Origin: Rutidosis leptorrhynchoides
Lineage: Eukaryota > Streptophyta > Magnoliopsida > Asterales > Asteraceae
Direction: 5' to 3'
Assembly: GCF_046630445.1 (NCBI RefSeq)
Contig: NC_092339.1
Location: 79,321,501-79,385,500 of the forward strand
DNA length: 64,000 bases
The translations under genes and the position numbers were made by a program. This document shows positions 12,082 to 23,859 of this stretch, piece by piece. Every line of letters starts with the position of its first letter. Position 1 is the stretch's first letter. A model generated the notes under the pieces. That model saw only the letters and a program-made list of their open reading frames with translations, was not told where the DNA came from and ran no database searches.

Positions 12082-12175
12082 CAGGGGCGTTTTTTAGAAG
12101 GGACAAGCGGGGGCAGCTGCCTCAAGTGGATTTGCAATTTTCAGTGTAAAAATTTTGGATTTCCCGACTTTGCAT
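12082..12175 (+). repeat. hAT-like dispersed repeat fragment
   Basis: It starts CAGGGGCG, typical of hAT-type terminal repeats, and the block AAGTGGATTTGCAATTTTCA is shared exactly with the element at 23860-24159. The right end was not identified. Non-coding. Confidence 0.45.
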
Positions 12176-12566
12176 CTAAAGAACTCATTAAACGAATAAA
12201 TCAATGGAACACGCAAAGTCATTTGCTCAAAAGAAGTCAAGGTTGTCGTTGGGTACGAATTTGTATAAAAACAATTCCGTAAAGATTAGATGAGCATCTT
12301 GCACGAATTTGGTACGAATATGGAGTAAATCAAAAGGTAAACATCAACCTTTCCACCTCGACCTACAAATACATCTTTTGGCGTTCTTCTCTATCTTATA
12401 CCATTTTCATTTCTACTTTTGACTTTGGCTTTATTGTAGGTCTACCAAATAGCATAATAAAACTTACAAAAACCCGTATCACTTATGATATCATTTGATT
12501 CGACTACATATATCGAATTTGTTATAGTTACCCTATAGATCACTTAATTCGAAGACGAAGAAAAGG

Positions 12567-12650
12567 TCATTGGCCTAGCAGTATTGAGGTGCTCCTCTAA
12601 CTATAAGGTTAGGGATTCAAGTCAAGAGCAAGGCTGCATGGCCCAGAATT
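12567..12650 (+). mobile_element. SINE-like sequence with pol III boxes
   Basis: An A-box-like TGGCCTAGCAGT at 12571-12582 and a B-box-like GGATTCAAGTC at 12613-12623 have spacing typical of tRNA-derived SINE heads. No tRNA cloverleaf can be folded, so it is not a tRNA gene. The tail, 12650-12960, contains TCAAAACTC/TCAAACT repeats and may belong to the same element. Target duplications were not found. Confidence 0.45.
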
Positions 12651-12959
12651 ACTCGCCGAGTACTCGGTTTTTGAAGAGCTCCAAACCAAGTAATCAAACA
12701 TGGTCAAACTTGGGCAAAACTCATGATCAAAACTCAGTCAAATCTCGATCAAAACTCAATAAGACTCGAAAAAAACTGTCAAACTCAGCCATAATCTGTC
12801 AAAGTCAAACTTGGTCAACAACCAAGTACTCTTCGAGGATCAAGTACCTCCCGAATAGCGAGATTTACATCCTTGCCCAAGAGTGGACAATATATTTGTG
12901 TTATAAATCCATGTTAGCGTGTCTAGGTTGTCTATCAGAATAATAATCAAGCGCTTACG

Positions 12960-14691
12960 TTTCGAGTTCAAATGACCAATATCTGTTTTAGTACAATTTA
13001 ACCAAAATATTGTTCAACCAAAAAAGAGCGCCAATTTTAAAAAATTAACAGAAACTGATCACAGCCAGGCGTCTTAAAACTATCACTTGCTAACAATAAA
13101 ACTACCTTCTTAGGAACCAAATTCAACATCAACGGTAGCTTACAATGATAATTATAATAAGTTGTTTTGCTTTAAGATATGCACTAAAAACAAAACATGT
13201 TTTCGGATTCCGACAAAGAGAAAAGTGTCTTTGACCACTCATACATCTATAGATCATTACCACATCCTTTCGGGTTTGGTCTTCAAGTTTCACATTTTCG
13301 AGTAAAAAGCATTTGCAAATGAAAGCAAAAGCTATGTGTGAAAGATGATTGGATAAGTAAAGCTGATCTCTCCTTTTGTAGTCGATTTATACATACATAT
13401 TATGTATGGGATTTTAAAAAAAAAAAATCACTCAGCACACGCAAAAGTTGAAAGAAAAGCAGAGCAAGTAAAGTGATGATGACGAAGAAAAGCGACTCAA
13501 TTGTATGAACATATCATATCATGTAGATCAAATGTCTTGTATAAACCAAGGACAGTCCGACCATGTTATCTAATCTAGTAATTTAGCGAATCTAGCTTCT
13601 AATTACATCAACCGGATCACTTTCCAAGTGTTTTTTTTTTTTTTTTACGAGGAACCCCGGAGCGACGAGTCATACACTTTCCAAGTTGATTGTGTGTGTG
13701 TGTGTGCGCGTGTGCGTGCGCGCACGCAACTTTCTGCGCATACAAGTGTGATTGGTTAAAGAAAATCGTAACGGTGTGACCCTGGTGCACGAAGATGGCT
13801 ACCTTTTGTTTTTATCATGACTCAAGCCGAAAGCATAATTCATCATTTTAGCAAGTAGAGGTCGTGATTTTAACCCAGTTACTTATACACGGGTCAATCC
13901 ATATTGTCGTTATAGGGGTCAAAAAGGTAAAAAGTCTAAATTCACTGAAATGCAAATTATATGCATAAAAACACCTAGCAAATTTTTACCAAAAAATAGA
14001 TTAATGTTTAGATGATAGTACTTTTTGTCAACATAGTACAAACATTTTTTCTCTTTATAAAATTTTAACGTTTTAAAACAAAAATTCCTGTTTTGACGAA
14101 TAAGTACCTGTTTAAACCTACTACCCAAACCCCAAATTGGCTAACCCTAATTAAATTCAACTCCGTAATACAATGACACCTATCACATGATCTGAAGTTC
14201 ACAACTCTGCTACAGGAAGATGAATAAAATCACAAGGTAACTATACTTTAAACAAGAAATTAATCAAGAACAATTCTGAACAATATACTATAAAAGTATT
14301 CTGATTATATATTTGAATTATTAATTTAGCCAGGAGTGAACTCGAATTTCAAACGCACCAACTATCACAAAGTTGTATATTATTTTCATTTACTAGATAC
14401 AGAAAAATAAATTGTGTGCACCTTTTGATCATTAAATGGCAACTCCCAACATGCCAATGCCTCCAGCTAGATCTTCAACATCCACCTTGTTTCATACACC
14501 TTTCAATTAGATGTATTGTTCATTTGTTCTCTACTCTTAAAAAAAGTATTCATATAATTCCATAGGTTGAACAAGTTTCGTCAAACACTACAAAACATAA
14601 GTAACAGAACACTTTTAAACGACTGGCTGTTCCAACTGTTTCTAATCAACGGAGTAACTATGCATCTACGAATATTGGAAAAAGTCAACAC
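12960..14691. other. intergenic sequence, simple repeats only
   Basis: No gene is recognised. It holds an 18-nt T run at 13630-13647, which may be the tail of a minus-strand retroposon, and an alternating GT/GC microsatellite at 13690-13727 with Z-DNA potential. The rest is AT-rich and unique as far as can be seen. It lies about 2 kb or more downstream of the 3' end of the cyclin-T gene. Confidence 0.5.
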
Positions 14692-14694
14692 TAA

Positions 14695-15426
14695 GGGGGC
14701 GTTTGGTTCAAGGATTTCAATTCCTAGGATTTGAAATCCTATCTTCTGTTTGGTTCAAGGTTTTCAAATCCCAGTATTTGTAATGCGAACCCGAAAAGGG
14801 AACGCAATCGCAAAACGCAAACCCGAAATCGAAACGTGAATCCACAACGGGAATGCGACCGTGTTACGCGAACCGGAAACCGAAATGCGAACCTGAAATC
14901 GAAATGTGAACCCGAAATGGAACACGAAACGCGAACCCGTAACACAAACCTGAAACACGAAACTAGAACCCGAAATGCGAACCCGAAACGAGAGCCCGAA
15001 ACGCGAACCTGAAACGCAAACCCGAATCGCGTATTTGAAATGTGAACCCGAAACGCGAACCCGAAATGAAACCCAAAACGCGAGCCCGAATCGCGAACCC
15101 GAAACGTGAACCCGAAACTCGAACCCGAAACACGAACCCGAAACAGGAACCGAAACGCGAACCCGAAACGCGAACCCGGAACGCGGACCCGGGAAGCGAA
15201 CCCGAAACGTGAAACCGAAACATGAACGCGAAACGTAAATCGTAAACATAAAATCTTTGAACACGGGATTTCAAATCCCTCATATATACTAATATACAAA
15301 AGAATTTTCAAATCCTTCATCTATGGGATTTTATGGGATTTTAAATACAAATCTCTCCAACCAAACATGGGATTTCATGGGATTTGAAATGCAAATCCCT
15401 TCAAATCCCACGAACCAAACGCCCCC
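14695..15426. mobile_element. Tourist/PIF-Harbinger-like MITE carrying a minisatellite
   Basis: Terminal inverted repeats GGGGGCGTTTGGTTC (14695-14709) and GAACCAAACGCCCCC (15412-15426) are perfect over 15 bp and flanked by TAA on both sides (14692-14694, 15427-15429). A 3-bp TAA duplication and a TIR with GTTTGG near the end fit Tourist/PIF-Harbinger MITEs. Subterminal GGGATTTGAAATCC motifs recur at both ends. The centre is a degenerate tandem array, described separately. At 732 bp it is long for a MITE; without the array it would be about 270 bp. Confidence 0.82.
14784..15247. repeat. minisatellite, unit about 12 bp (CGAACCCGAAAC)
   Basis: About 460 bp is composed of imperfect copies of CGAACCCGAAAC/GCGAACCCGAAA, GC-richer than its surroundings. 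Long open frames on both strands (Phe/Arg/Val/Ser-rich on the minus strand) are artefacts of the repeat and are not genes. It is entirely inside the MITE. Confidence 0.85.
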
Positions 15427-15440
15427 TAAAGCTCCTATAA

Positions 15441-15767
15441 GGCCACTCCCTATCGTAACTAAACTATTCATCCTCTTAACCTTCCACATCAGCGCCACAT
15501 CAACACCAATATCCTATAACTAACTCATAATTAAACACTCCCTATAATGGCTAAAACAATACTCCTCTTAATATACAACGTACAAGCAATAAAGCAACAA
15601 GTCCAACAATAAAAAGCCACTGGACCCACAATTCCCATAACTAAACTTAAAACTTCCGTTAAATTGATGGTGGATGCGGGTAACTAAAGCGGGTAACTAG
15701 CTTGTGCCTATGGTTAGTTACGGGTAATGACGGGTAATGAGCGGGTAATGAAGTATAGGGAGTGGTC
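15441..15767. mobile_element. second Tourist-like MITE (327 bp)
   Basis: Ends GGCCACTCCCTAT (15441-15453) and ATAGGGAGTGGTC (15755-15767) are inverted with one mismatch and flanked by TAA on both sides (15438-15440, 15768-15770). Inside is a GGGTAA-rich run (GCGGGTAACTA, GACGGGTAATGA) near the right end. Non-coding. It lies 14 bp from the previous MITE. Confidence 0.78.
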
Positions 15768-15770
15768 TAA

Positions 15771-16520
15771 GACAACTGCAGAATTTTTTATGCACTTTAT
15801 AATGCATGTAATCTCATGGCTCCGGCTATTAGAATCAGCTTATACGGGGCTGATACTGCTTCCTAAAATAGTAAATCTAAGGTGACATCAGCATCAACCA
15901 TTAATATGAAGATTATCGCAGCAAGCATAACTTAACTCGCCAAAGACTTGGGTAACCACTTAGAAACAAAACATAACTTGCTTAAACAGCATATCTGATT
16001 AGATCTTTCATTCTAATAAGCAGGTGCATGTATTATAACTGTTATAACTAATATAACGAACCTTTAATACAAGTCTAATTTGATTAGATTTGAATGGACA
16101 CAACGTTGTTTTACTAGGCTAATTTTCCTTTCTCGTGTTATCCATCATCGTTTTTCTTGTTGCGTATTGAATAGAACTTGTACATTTAAATCGATTGCTA
16201 TAACATTACTTCTATTTTGAGATAGAGTCAATTACATACCATTTCATAAGTTTGATGCTGAAACTTGTGACTTCATCTAGCAATAAAACGATGCCTGCAA
16301 TACCCATCTTCCCTCATCATCCAAACATCAAAAAAGTAAGTGCTTTCTTTACACAAGATATAAACTTTCTAGTAAAAAACTTGAACACGAGAGCATGGGA
16401 TGAAGACCGACAACATTTACAAGAGAATAATCGGATAAACTATTAATTATCATTGTTTCAGTACTTACAAGATTACAAACCCAACCTTCGGGAAACAATA
16501 GAATTGGTCTGTATCAAACT
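15771..16520. other. downstream flank of the cyclin-T gene
   Basis: No second gene or repeat is recognised here. The part just below 16521 must hold the 3' UTR and poly(A) signals of the minus-strand cyclin-T gene, but no single site stands out. Confidence 0.4.
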
Positions 16521-19500
16521 TCAAATCTTCATTTGCTTCTTGGAATGTGAAGATTCCGACACCACGACATCCTCCAATTCTTTTTCTATCCAGGCTTCGT
16601 CATCTATATCATCACCCGTGTCTTCTACCCGTTTTCTTTTCACATTTTGTAAATTTATCATTTTTTTAAGCTTTTCTCTGATTGCATTTACATCTACCCT
16701 GTTGCTAACTGTAGCCCCCACTGAAACTAACTTAAAACTTGAACTTAAATCAGACTTTACTGCAACTGGCTCACCACTATCGCCATCCTCAACAACACTA
16801 GCTGCACTGCCAGTATCACTCGTTTGGCACTTTGGTGCTTCTCCGATAGTATTTACGAAATTAGACGTTGCAGGTTTTGCAGGTTCACCAGTATCCTTGG
16901 AAGGTATTGTTTTAGAAACGTCAACAGTACTGAGGGGTTTATTTGTAGTTGGTTTGGTGGTTAGAGATTTTGTTACGGAATTCGACGTCACGGGTTTTGC
17001 AGGTTTACGAGCATCCTTTGACGGTATTGTTGTTGATACGTCAACGTTACTAGAGCCACTCAGAGTGAAAGATTGTGGACTATATGAAGTTGGTTTGTTG
17101 GTTAAAGATTTTGTTACATTTTGAACCTTCACGGGTTTGGGTTGACTTTGACCCTGTTCCAATGAACGCATCATCTGTTGGATGACATCTGTAATAAAAA
17201 TCAAGAAAATTCAGAAGCCAATAGAACTCATGTAACAATTAACATAGCATGTTCAAAAGAGATAATTATTAGTAGCAAGTATTAACTAATGAAATTATAG
17301 CAGCTAGTCCCCGAATAAAGAAATTTGAATACAGAACAGTGTATGGAAACTGAACAGCAAACATTAACTAATAATAATAATAATAATAACAAGAATGGTA
17401 GAAATAGAGTAATATTATGGTAAAAACACACTTGTCCACATTTAGGACTTGAACCCACACAAGACCGACAGTCTATATTTGTCAACCGAAACTGACTTTA
17501 ATGCAGCGTATGGCTCTATGACTAAATGAGTCGATAGCAACATCATAAGGATTTTAACAACAGAAAAAGGGAAGTATTTAGCATTACAACTGTAGGTTCA
17601 CAATTTATATTATGTGGTTCATATTAGGCTCGACACTTTAAAAAAGAAGCGAAGATAAGATAAAATATTTTCATCAGAGTTGAACACTAAAAAATTCCTA
17701 AGTAATATGAACATAAATAATTATTTTCGATGAGGTACTTGAATTGTACATAATTATTCATTGTTATAGAACCATCACAAGATGGCCTAGTGGTTGGTGT
17801 CCTCACAAGAGGTCTCAAGTTCAAGCTTCACTAGCACCACATCTTGTTGGGGTGGCAAATGAAAGGATCAGAAACGGTCACAAAATAACCCGGTTGGGCC
17901 ACTTACATCGAGTAAATATACTCGCCCTCCCGAGGGGGAAAACCTAATCCGTTTATTCATTGCTATACAAATAGGATAAATTCATCAATAACTTTTAGTA
18001 CAAAGGTTAACCGATAACCAAACAACAGGTTAACTGAATTCACGGTTTCTCAAACATACCTTCTAACTGCTTGGGTGAAACATCAAACTCCATCCACCAA
18101 GCTTTCCCTTTTGTTGTCACCAATTTCACATGTGTAACCTTTGCAGCAAGAAACAGTGATCCAGCAGCAATATAATGAGGTTTGTGCTGCAAGCACATTG
18201 AGGTGCGGAGCCTACAAAGATGATATATAAAATTATTGTATAACATGTAAAGATCTCTCTGTGTGTGTATATAATATATACACATACATATACTAAGAGC
18301 TACAAAATCCCATGAGAAAACGAAAAAGACAGCATACAACATACCAGTCATTCACAAAGTTCCAAGCTACTTTTGCAAGCTCTTTGTGTGTAATATCCAA
18401 TCTCTTAAGGGAAGCAACCAGCGACTTGTACGGATGTTCAATATTCAGATCAAATGCTATAGTATTCAACAAAAGCCTTTCCCCAATTAAGATAAGTTCC
18501 TTTTGCCTATCATATATCTCCTACATGAATATAGAAGATAATGAATAACACCAGCAACGTAAAAAAGATGTATTCAAGATACAACAGGTAAAGGATGTGT
18601 CTGCCACACCCGAATTCTCCGTGAAGCTGATGGGTCCCACTTGTATATCAACTTATAAGCTACCACAATAAGTTCATTTAACCATCGTGGCGTCTCTTCA
18701 GCTTTGCAAGCAAGGAACATGCATACTGTAGCAACCGTCTGCAAAAAGCAGTCAACTTTAGGTTGTGTAGTATGATTAGCAAATATAACTATAAGAAAAT
18801 GGTTCTTCTGTTCCTTATCACAAATAAATAACATAAGCTAATACTTCAACACACCCTATAGATTCTCGGTCATTTATCAAATTAACTACTATTTGTAAGA
18901 CGGCATTTAAAAGGGGTTACTTAACAATATCTGTGCAATTCATTCCTAGACTGTATATAATTGAGTTTACTTTATCCTAATATTGGTGAGTGCTATTGTG
19001 ACACCTTCAACGATTGATAAAGTCATAAAACCGCTTAAACTTGCAGTTACCATATCCAAGTATGCAACTTTATACTTCATAATGCACACTATAAGTTAAT
19101 TAATGTAGGCTTTTCTTATTGAGGGTTATGGGGTTAAAACCCGAGAGGTAAATACAACAAAAAAGAAACTATCTTGAACACAAAGAGAAAAGTAATGAAC
19201 TAAACTAACCTGCCAATCATTCTTCGCATGGGACTGCCTCATATAGAACCGGTGGCAAAACATTAATGCTGTTGCGATCGTAACCTGGGGTCTGAAATAT
19301 GAACCAAAATAACGAACTCCTATTTCAGCACATAATGCTACATCATACACTTGCAAGTTGCAAATAAGAACAGATCTTACACTTTAAGCTCTACACCAAG
19401 CTCTTGAAGAAAAGAGCAGTAAAGCTTTCGTAAATGTTCTTCCTGCTCGTAGTCGATGCCATCAGACCTTGATGGAGTAGAGCACTCAATTTCTTTTTTA

Positions 19501-19610
19501 CTGAAAAACCACTTTTGAGTAAGAGATAAATGCGCTTCAGCCGTAAGCAATTCAGATGCATCTTTCGCAACTTCTTTTTGAGAGTTACCGCATTGCACTT
19601 GAACTGCCAT
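16521..19610 (-). CDS. CYCT1: cyclin-T (P-TEFb regulatory subunit), six coding exons
   Basis: Plant cyclin T partners CDKC in the nucleus to phosphorylate RNA polymerase II and promote elongation. Exons on the minus strand: 19610-19381, 19291-19210, 18738-18610, 18520-18345, 18211-18060, 17188-16521. All introns are GT-AG and phases agree, giving 478 residues. Recognisable cyclin-box strings, in order: [123 protein letters not shown]. Exon 6 adds a low-complexity tail with two copies of a VDVSxTIPSKD...PAKPxTSN repeat. The exon 3 donor (CGG|GTGTGG) is weak, and the two residues (QK) usual before EIYD/EVYE are absent; an alternative donor 24 nt downstream keeps the frame. Intron 5 holds a SINE. 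The copy looks functional; the start is the first ATG in a frame matching the family. Confidence 0.88.
17772..17945 (+). mobile_element. tRNA-derived SINE in cyclin-T intron 5
   Basis: The A-box-like TGGCCTAGTGG at 17783-17793 and B-box-like GGTCTCAAGTTCAAGCTTC at 17811-17829 form a pol III promoter head. A GC-richer body follows (CCCGGTTGGGCC, CTCGCCCTCCCGAGGGGG), unlike the surrounding AT-rich intron. It is antisense to the host gene. Exact ends and target duplications were not resolved. Confidence 0.6.
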
Positions 19611-19812
19611 GCTTCCACTCAATTATTAACACTAGCACTTTACCTTTCTTAAGATTTATTAAATCAATATTCTACAAAAAGAAAAATATGTATTATAAAC
19701 CGATTTTGCATCGTCATGCTTGTGAGCAAATTACATCTTACATTAATAGTAAAAGCCAATTTTGTGTTGGTATCTAGTAAAAATAGAACTCACTAAAAAC
19801 GAATAATGTGCA

Positions 19813-19823
19813 GTAGCTTTTTT

Positions 19824-19871
<48 letters not shown>

Positions 19872-19905
19872 GTAAAGGGACAGTACTCGGTAAATTTCAT
19901 TAATC
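19813..19905 (-). mobile_element. probable LINE 3' tail with long poly(A)
   Basis: A run of about 50 T (19824-19870, broken once) is followed by GGTAAAG...GGTAAATTTCATTAAT. Read on the minus strand this is ATTAATGAAATTTACC...(A)n, the usual form of plant L1 LINE 3' ends. It is heavily truncated and lies in the putative 5' UTR intron of the cyclin-T gene. Confidence 0.45.
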
Positions 19906-19907
19906 AA

Positions 19908-20130
19908 GATGCAGGCTTGCTTTAGTGGTCACTAAGTTGCCCGATGAAGCACACCACCCGGGTTCGAATCTTGGCAAAGCCATTTCGATCAAAAAGGGAG
20001 TGTGACCAGAGGGTGAGCCTTGTGCGCAATTCACCAGGTACCAGGTCAGGGGGCTTGATTACCCGAGGTTAACCCCCTATGGGGAGTCAATGTACTCGTT
20101 CTTGGGGGGTTTCCTCGGTAATCCAAAAAA
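19908..20130 (+). mobile_element. tRNA-derived SINE upstream of cyclin-T exon 1
   Basis: The B box GGTTCGAATC at 19961-19970 matches the consensus, preceded by an A-box-like CTTTAGTGGTC at 19920-19930. The body is GC-rich and ends in a short A run after GGTAATCC (20118-20130). Orientation is opposite to the host gene. No cloverleaf structure, so not a tRNA gene. Confidence 0.65.
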
Positions 20131-20435
20131 ATAATTTGAATACAACACATCATGTAGTTTTCTTCCTTCAAGTATATTAAATGTCAAACATGATCTGTTT
20201 AAATTAAACAAATTACCAAAATAACAATAAAGAATCTATACAGATCTCTACGAAATCATTATGATATCATACTTATACTATTTATAGACCTGATCTTGTA
20301 ATATGGAGTAATACATTAAAGTTCAATCATTATGTATGTATACATAAAATTTGACCTAATACTATCCGCAAACAAATAGATATCAATGAGAAAAAAACGT
20401 ACAAGAAATCAAAAATAAACAATATTTATTTAAAC

Positions 20436-20555
20436 CTGAGGTTGAAGCTGTTAATGTTGTAATTTGATGTGAATTAAGCCACACCGCCTTTAGTTTCTTC
20501 ACCAGGTTCCCAAAGTGTAGAAGAGAACCCTAATTTTGGTATCTGGGTCTGAAAC
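20436..20555 (-). other. putative 5' UTR exon of the cyclin-T gene
   Basis: On the minus strand this segment contains AAAATTAGGGTTCTCTTC, a common plant 5' leader composition, and ends in AACCTCAG|GTTTAAAT, a usable splice donor at 20436/20435. An acceptor AG lies near 19625-19640, just above the ATG at 19610. There is no in-frame ATG here, so it would be non-coding. The transcription start is a guess (about 20555). Confidence 0.4.
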
Positions 20556-20617
20556 TAGTATTTCAAAATAAATTTATAATAATGGTCCCTTAAAATATTT
20601 TACGTCTTTAGTCCTTA

Positions 20618-21207
20618 CTAGTTTTCAAACTCACGCTTCGTGCCGGGGGTTCGGTTTTCAATGTATCTTATTCCGTTTAGTTTGTAAAATTATTTTGTGG
20701 CTAACGATGATGTCGTTGAAGCGCAACTCGAGTCGAACTAAAAGGTATAACCTGTGAAAGATTTAAATGTTATTTTAAATTAACAATATATGTGCATCTC
20801 CGCGTTTCGCTATGAAATTGTCGACTTTTAAAAATTTAACGCAAAATCAACGTGTATGAAAAGTACCCCAAATATTTAACGTTTTTTAAAAAACGTCCGT
20901 TTTGCGTATAGTTAGTGACATTGTGTACCTATAATTATTTCGAGTTTAACGATGATGTCGGAAATATTTAACTCGTTGCGAGCGAGAAGATATGACCCGT
21001 CAAATATTTGGTGGAGTTTATTTAAGATATTTTATGAAAATAGTTATTTGACACTTTATTCCCTGTTTCGGGGGTCGATTTGAATTTGTGAAAAAAGTGT
21101 GAGGGGGCTTTGCTGGTGTAATGAAATTTAGTTAAAGTAAAAAAAAGAAAAAAGGTGAAAGGACAAAAATGCCCCTATTTACTATTCATAACTTTTGTCT
21201 ATTAGGT
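20618..21207 (-). mobile_element. non-autonomous Helitron, copy 1
   Basis: On the minus strand it ends in a GC-rich hairpin region (CCCCCGGCACGAAGCG) followed by CTAG at 20621-20618 and T. About 600 bp is homologous to 24679-25245. The opposite end reads ACCTAATAGACAAAAG, so the canonical TC is degenerate. No coding capacity. It lies about 60 bp upstream of the putative cyclin-T 5' UTR exon. Confidence 0.6.
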
Positions 21208-21985
21208 AATATGGTTATTATTAACAAGTCGCGTCAAATATGTTTTTTTTTTCCTTTTTTTTTTTCTTGTATGGTTTTTATGTGGGAATAGAAAAATAAA
21301 AATATAAAATTATAAAAGTGGAAGAACCTTTATTTCGCTGTTTTGGTCTTAGCTTTGTCCTTGATGTTGTTTGTGTGCTTCATGTAACATGTTATTTATT
21401 TATTTTATTGTTTGGTTTAGGTGTGATTGATCCGGTTGGTCCGTGTTGCTTCATGTTATTTATTTATTTTATTTGTTTATTTAGTTTGATGTAGTGTTCC
21501 AGTTGCGGACCGAGGTGTGGTGTTTTCATTGTTGGTTTCTTTCACCGTTATGGTGAAAGATCCTTGTTAATCAATATAGTTCGTTCTTCTGAAGGAAAAA
21601 ATGTTAATAATACTAATTTTAGTTTAGTGAAGTTTATGGAAGAGTAAATATTTTCTATGACTTTGAAAGTCTATGGGAAGGATGTGTTTGTACTTTATAG
21701 TAGTAGTATGGGGACTAAACTATAAAATTATATTATACATAGTTATTATATGTTTGTTACTCATAACTTAGCTCGTTGACGTTGACTTATCGTAGGGAGA
21801 TTTGTTCTTGAAGTAGCGAGAAATAATTTAAACATAGATAAATGAGATACCTTAAGTGTTCATTATTAACCCGTAGTAATTTGCCAAAACAAATTTTCTA
21901 ATAATCCTCTGTAGTCTTCATTAAACAAGGGAAGTACCATGCTTCCACGACGACACTTTGTTTACCCGCCTCCCCCACTCCAACA
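21208..21985. other. intergenic sequence with a small hairpin
   Basis: No gene recognised. TCTTTCACC and GGTGAAAGA (21538-21546, 21552-21560) form a perfect 9-bp stem with a 5-nt loop. The phrase TTATTTATTTATTTTATT...G occurs twice around 21390-21480, a short local duplication. Confidence 0.4.
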
Positions 21986-22200
21986 TTTTTTTTTTGAAAG
22001 GCAATCATAATTATATTAATAAATAAAAACTAGCAAGATGCTAGAATACATATCACACGACTCACGACTTCAAACTCGAATCATACACGAATAGACTAAC
22101 ACATAAATCTAAACACGATAGCACAAAAAATCTAAACACGAGTAGGTGAACTAATAACCTAGGAAACTACCTTAATAACCACAACATATTACACGACCAC
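21986..22200 (-). mobile_element. possible LINE 3' fragment
   Basis: Read on the minus strand it ends ATTATGATTGCCTTTC followed by a run of A (T run 21986-21995), typical of plant L1 LINE tails. The body to about 22200 is non-coding here; the left limit is uncertain. Confidence 0.35.
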
Positions 22201-23859
22201 TCCGCCATTTTAGTTTAGTAGTATTTGAGAAAGCTTTCAAGTTCTTAACTTGAAAGTTGCTCATGTTGGAATCTTGCTTCCTATATATTTTGAATTCGCA
22301 GAAGAAATCTCTCTAGCCACAACCACATTGAGTAAAACTCCTGAGTGAGGAGTCTCTCGAACGACGAGACCGGTAACCAGGTGAAACGATACTTTTGAGC
22401 ACCTCACAATAGGGATGAGCACGAATAATTGCCGTAAAATACCAAATCGGTACCAGTATTGACAATAGGTATTGCATTCGTTTCGGTTTGTTTTTAATTT
22501 GAGTCTTTTTCGATTTCGATACCGTTGGGTTTGGTACCGATTTAGGCACGGTAAAACCGACTCGGATACCAATTTTTAAGAACGAATATGGATGGTTTTT
22601 ATGGCCACAGTCTAAACCTAAAATCCCCATCCCCATCCCCATAACCTTCATAACATAAATAAATACAAAATGCTTCAGAAGCTAAATTTGAAACTGTTAG
22701 AACTCGATTGTTATGACATCCGTTTACAAAAGCATATCACAAATTTACAAAAAATGCTTATATAAGAAACACCAAATGTCTTCAGCAAGTTGAAGATGCC
22801 ACTGTTTTTCAAAGTGATCATGAGAGGATTTACATTAGCATCATACTATAACCGTGAGTGCGATGTCAGAAGTAAATTATGCAATTTTTGATGAAAAGTG
22901 AATTTTAATTATGACTGTATTTGAACTTCATTAGCGCATTAGCGTAAAAAGTCAAATTTTTGTCTCAAACATGTGTATGGTAATGTGGTAAAATTGATTA
23001 GAAAATTGAGTGGGAATAACAAATAAAATAAAAATGTGTAAACCTATAATTGGTGGGGGCAAATCTCACGCTCAAAGTACAATTTGTCAATATTCGGACT
23101 AACACTCAAATCTGTCAAGATGTCACGCCTATTTAACAAACGTTAGCGTCTGTCAAAAAAGCTAGCTAGATTGACGGATGAAATTTAACACTCGGTTAAG
23201 AATTGTCTCATAGTGATTTTTTGATACAATTTGTGTATGAACTTATATTATTCTAGTACAAAAATTATGTCATATACTATCAATCAAATTTCAATTTTAG
23301 TAACTCGATTATAATTAGTACAGTTTCTTTGAAATTTAATATACGATGTTATTGTGTACATTGAATATATGATGTTACGGTGTAAACAAATTTCGGTTTG
23401 GTAACTGATTTCTATGCCTAAATTCAGAAATCAATCCAATACCAGTTTATTTATTCGGTTTGGTACCAATTCGATATAGTTTTGTACGGAATAATGTCCC
23501 TTCACATTATATATGTACTGGTGGGATTCAAGTCTGCTAATCTATTTTAAACGTGTTCATATTTTAAAGTAGTTTAGAATTACAACTAGTTGGGCGATCT
23601 GACTTTGAGCCGGTTCTTCACCATTGATTAACATTAATTACATAGCTAATTATTGAGAAAGTAATTGTTTATCATTTTTTTGTTTTATTTTTCGTTTTGT
23701 CGAGGAAGGATCCAAAATAGTTATGTGATTCATTTGTAATAAACGTCAAAGTGTGAAAGTAATTAGTCATCATTTTTTGTTTTAGTTTCATCTTGTCGAG
23801 AAAAAAGACCCAAATGCTCAATCAATAAAGTGAGACGTACATCAACGGTTGGTAAAACC
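22201..23859. other. intergenic, degenerate repeats
   Basis: No gene recognised. GGTTTGGTACC occurs at about 22530 and again near 23458 within similar surroundings, suggesting the ends of one decayed MITE-like repeat. The stretch is otherwise AT-rich and unremarkable. Confidence 0.35.

Noticed and set aside
12584-12943. 119-codon Ser/Lys-rich frame
   Set aside because: Overlaps a SINE-like head and TCAAAACTC repeats; composition is repeat-driven.
14739-15320. Several overlapping Phe/Arg/Val-rich open frames of 93-193 codons
   Set aside because: They are translations of the 12-bp minisatellite in several frames; no start context or homology.
19908-20130. Possible tRNA gene (good B box)
   Set aside because: No acceptor stem or cloverleaf; the longer GC-rich body and A-rich end fit a SINE.
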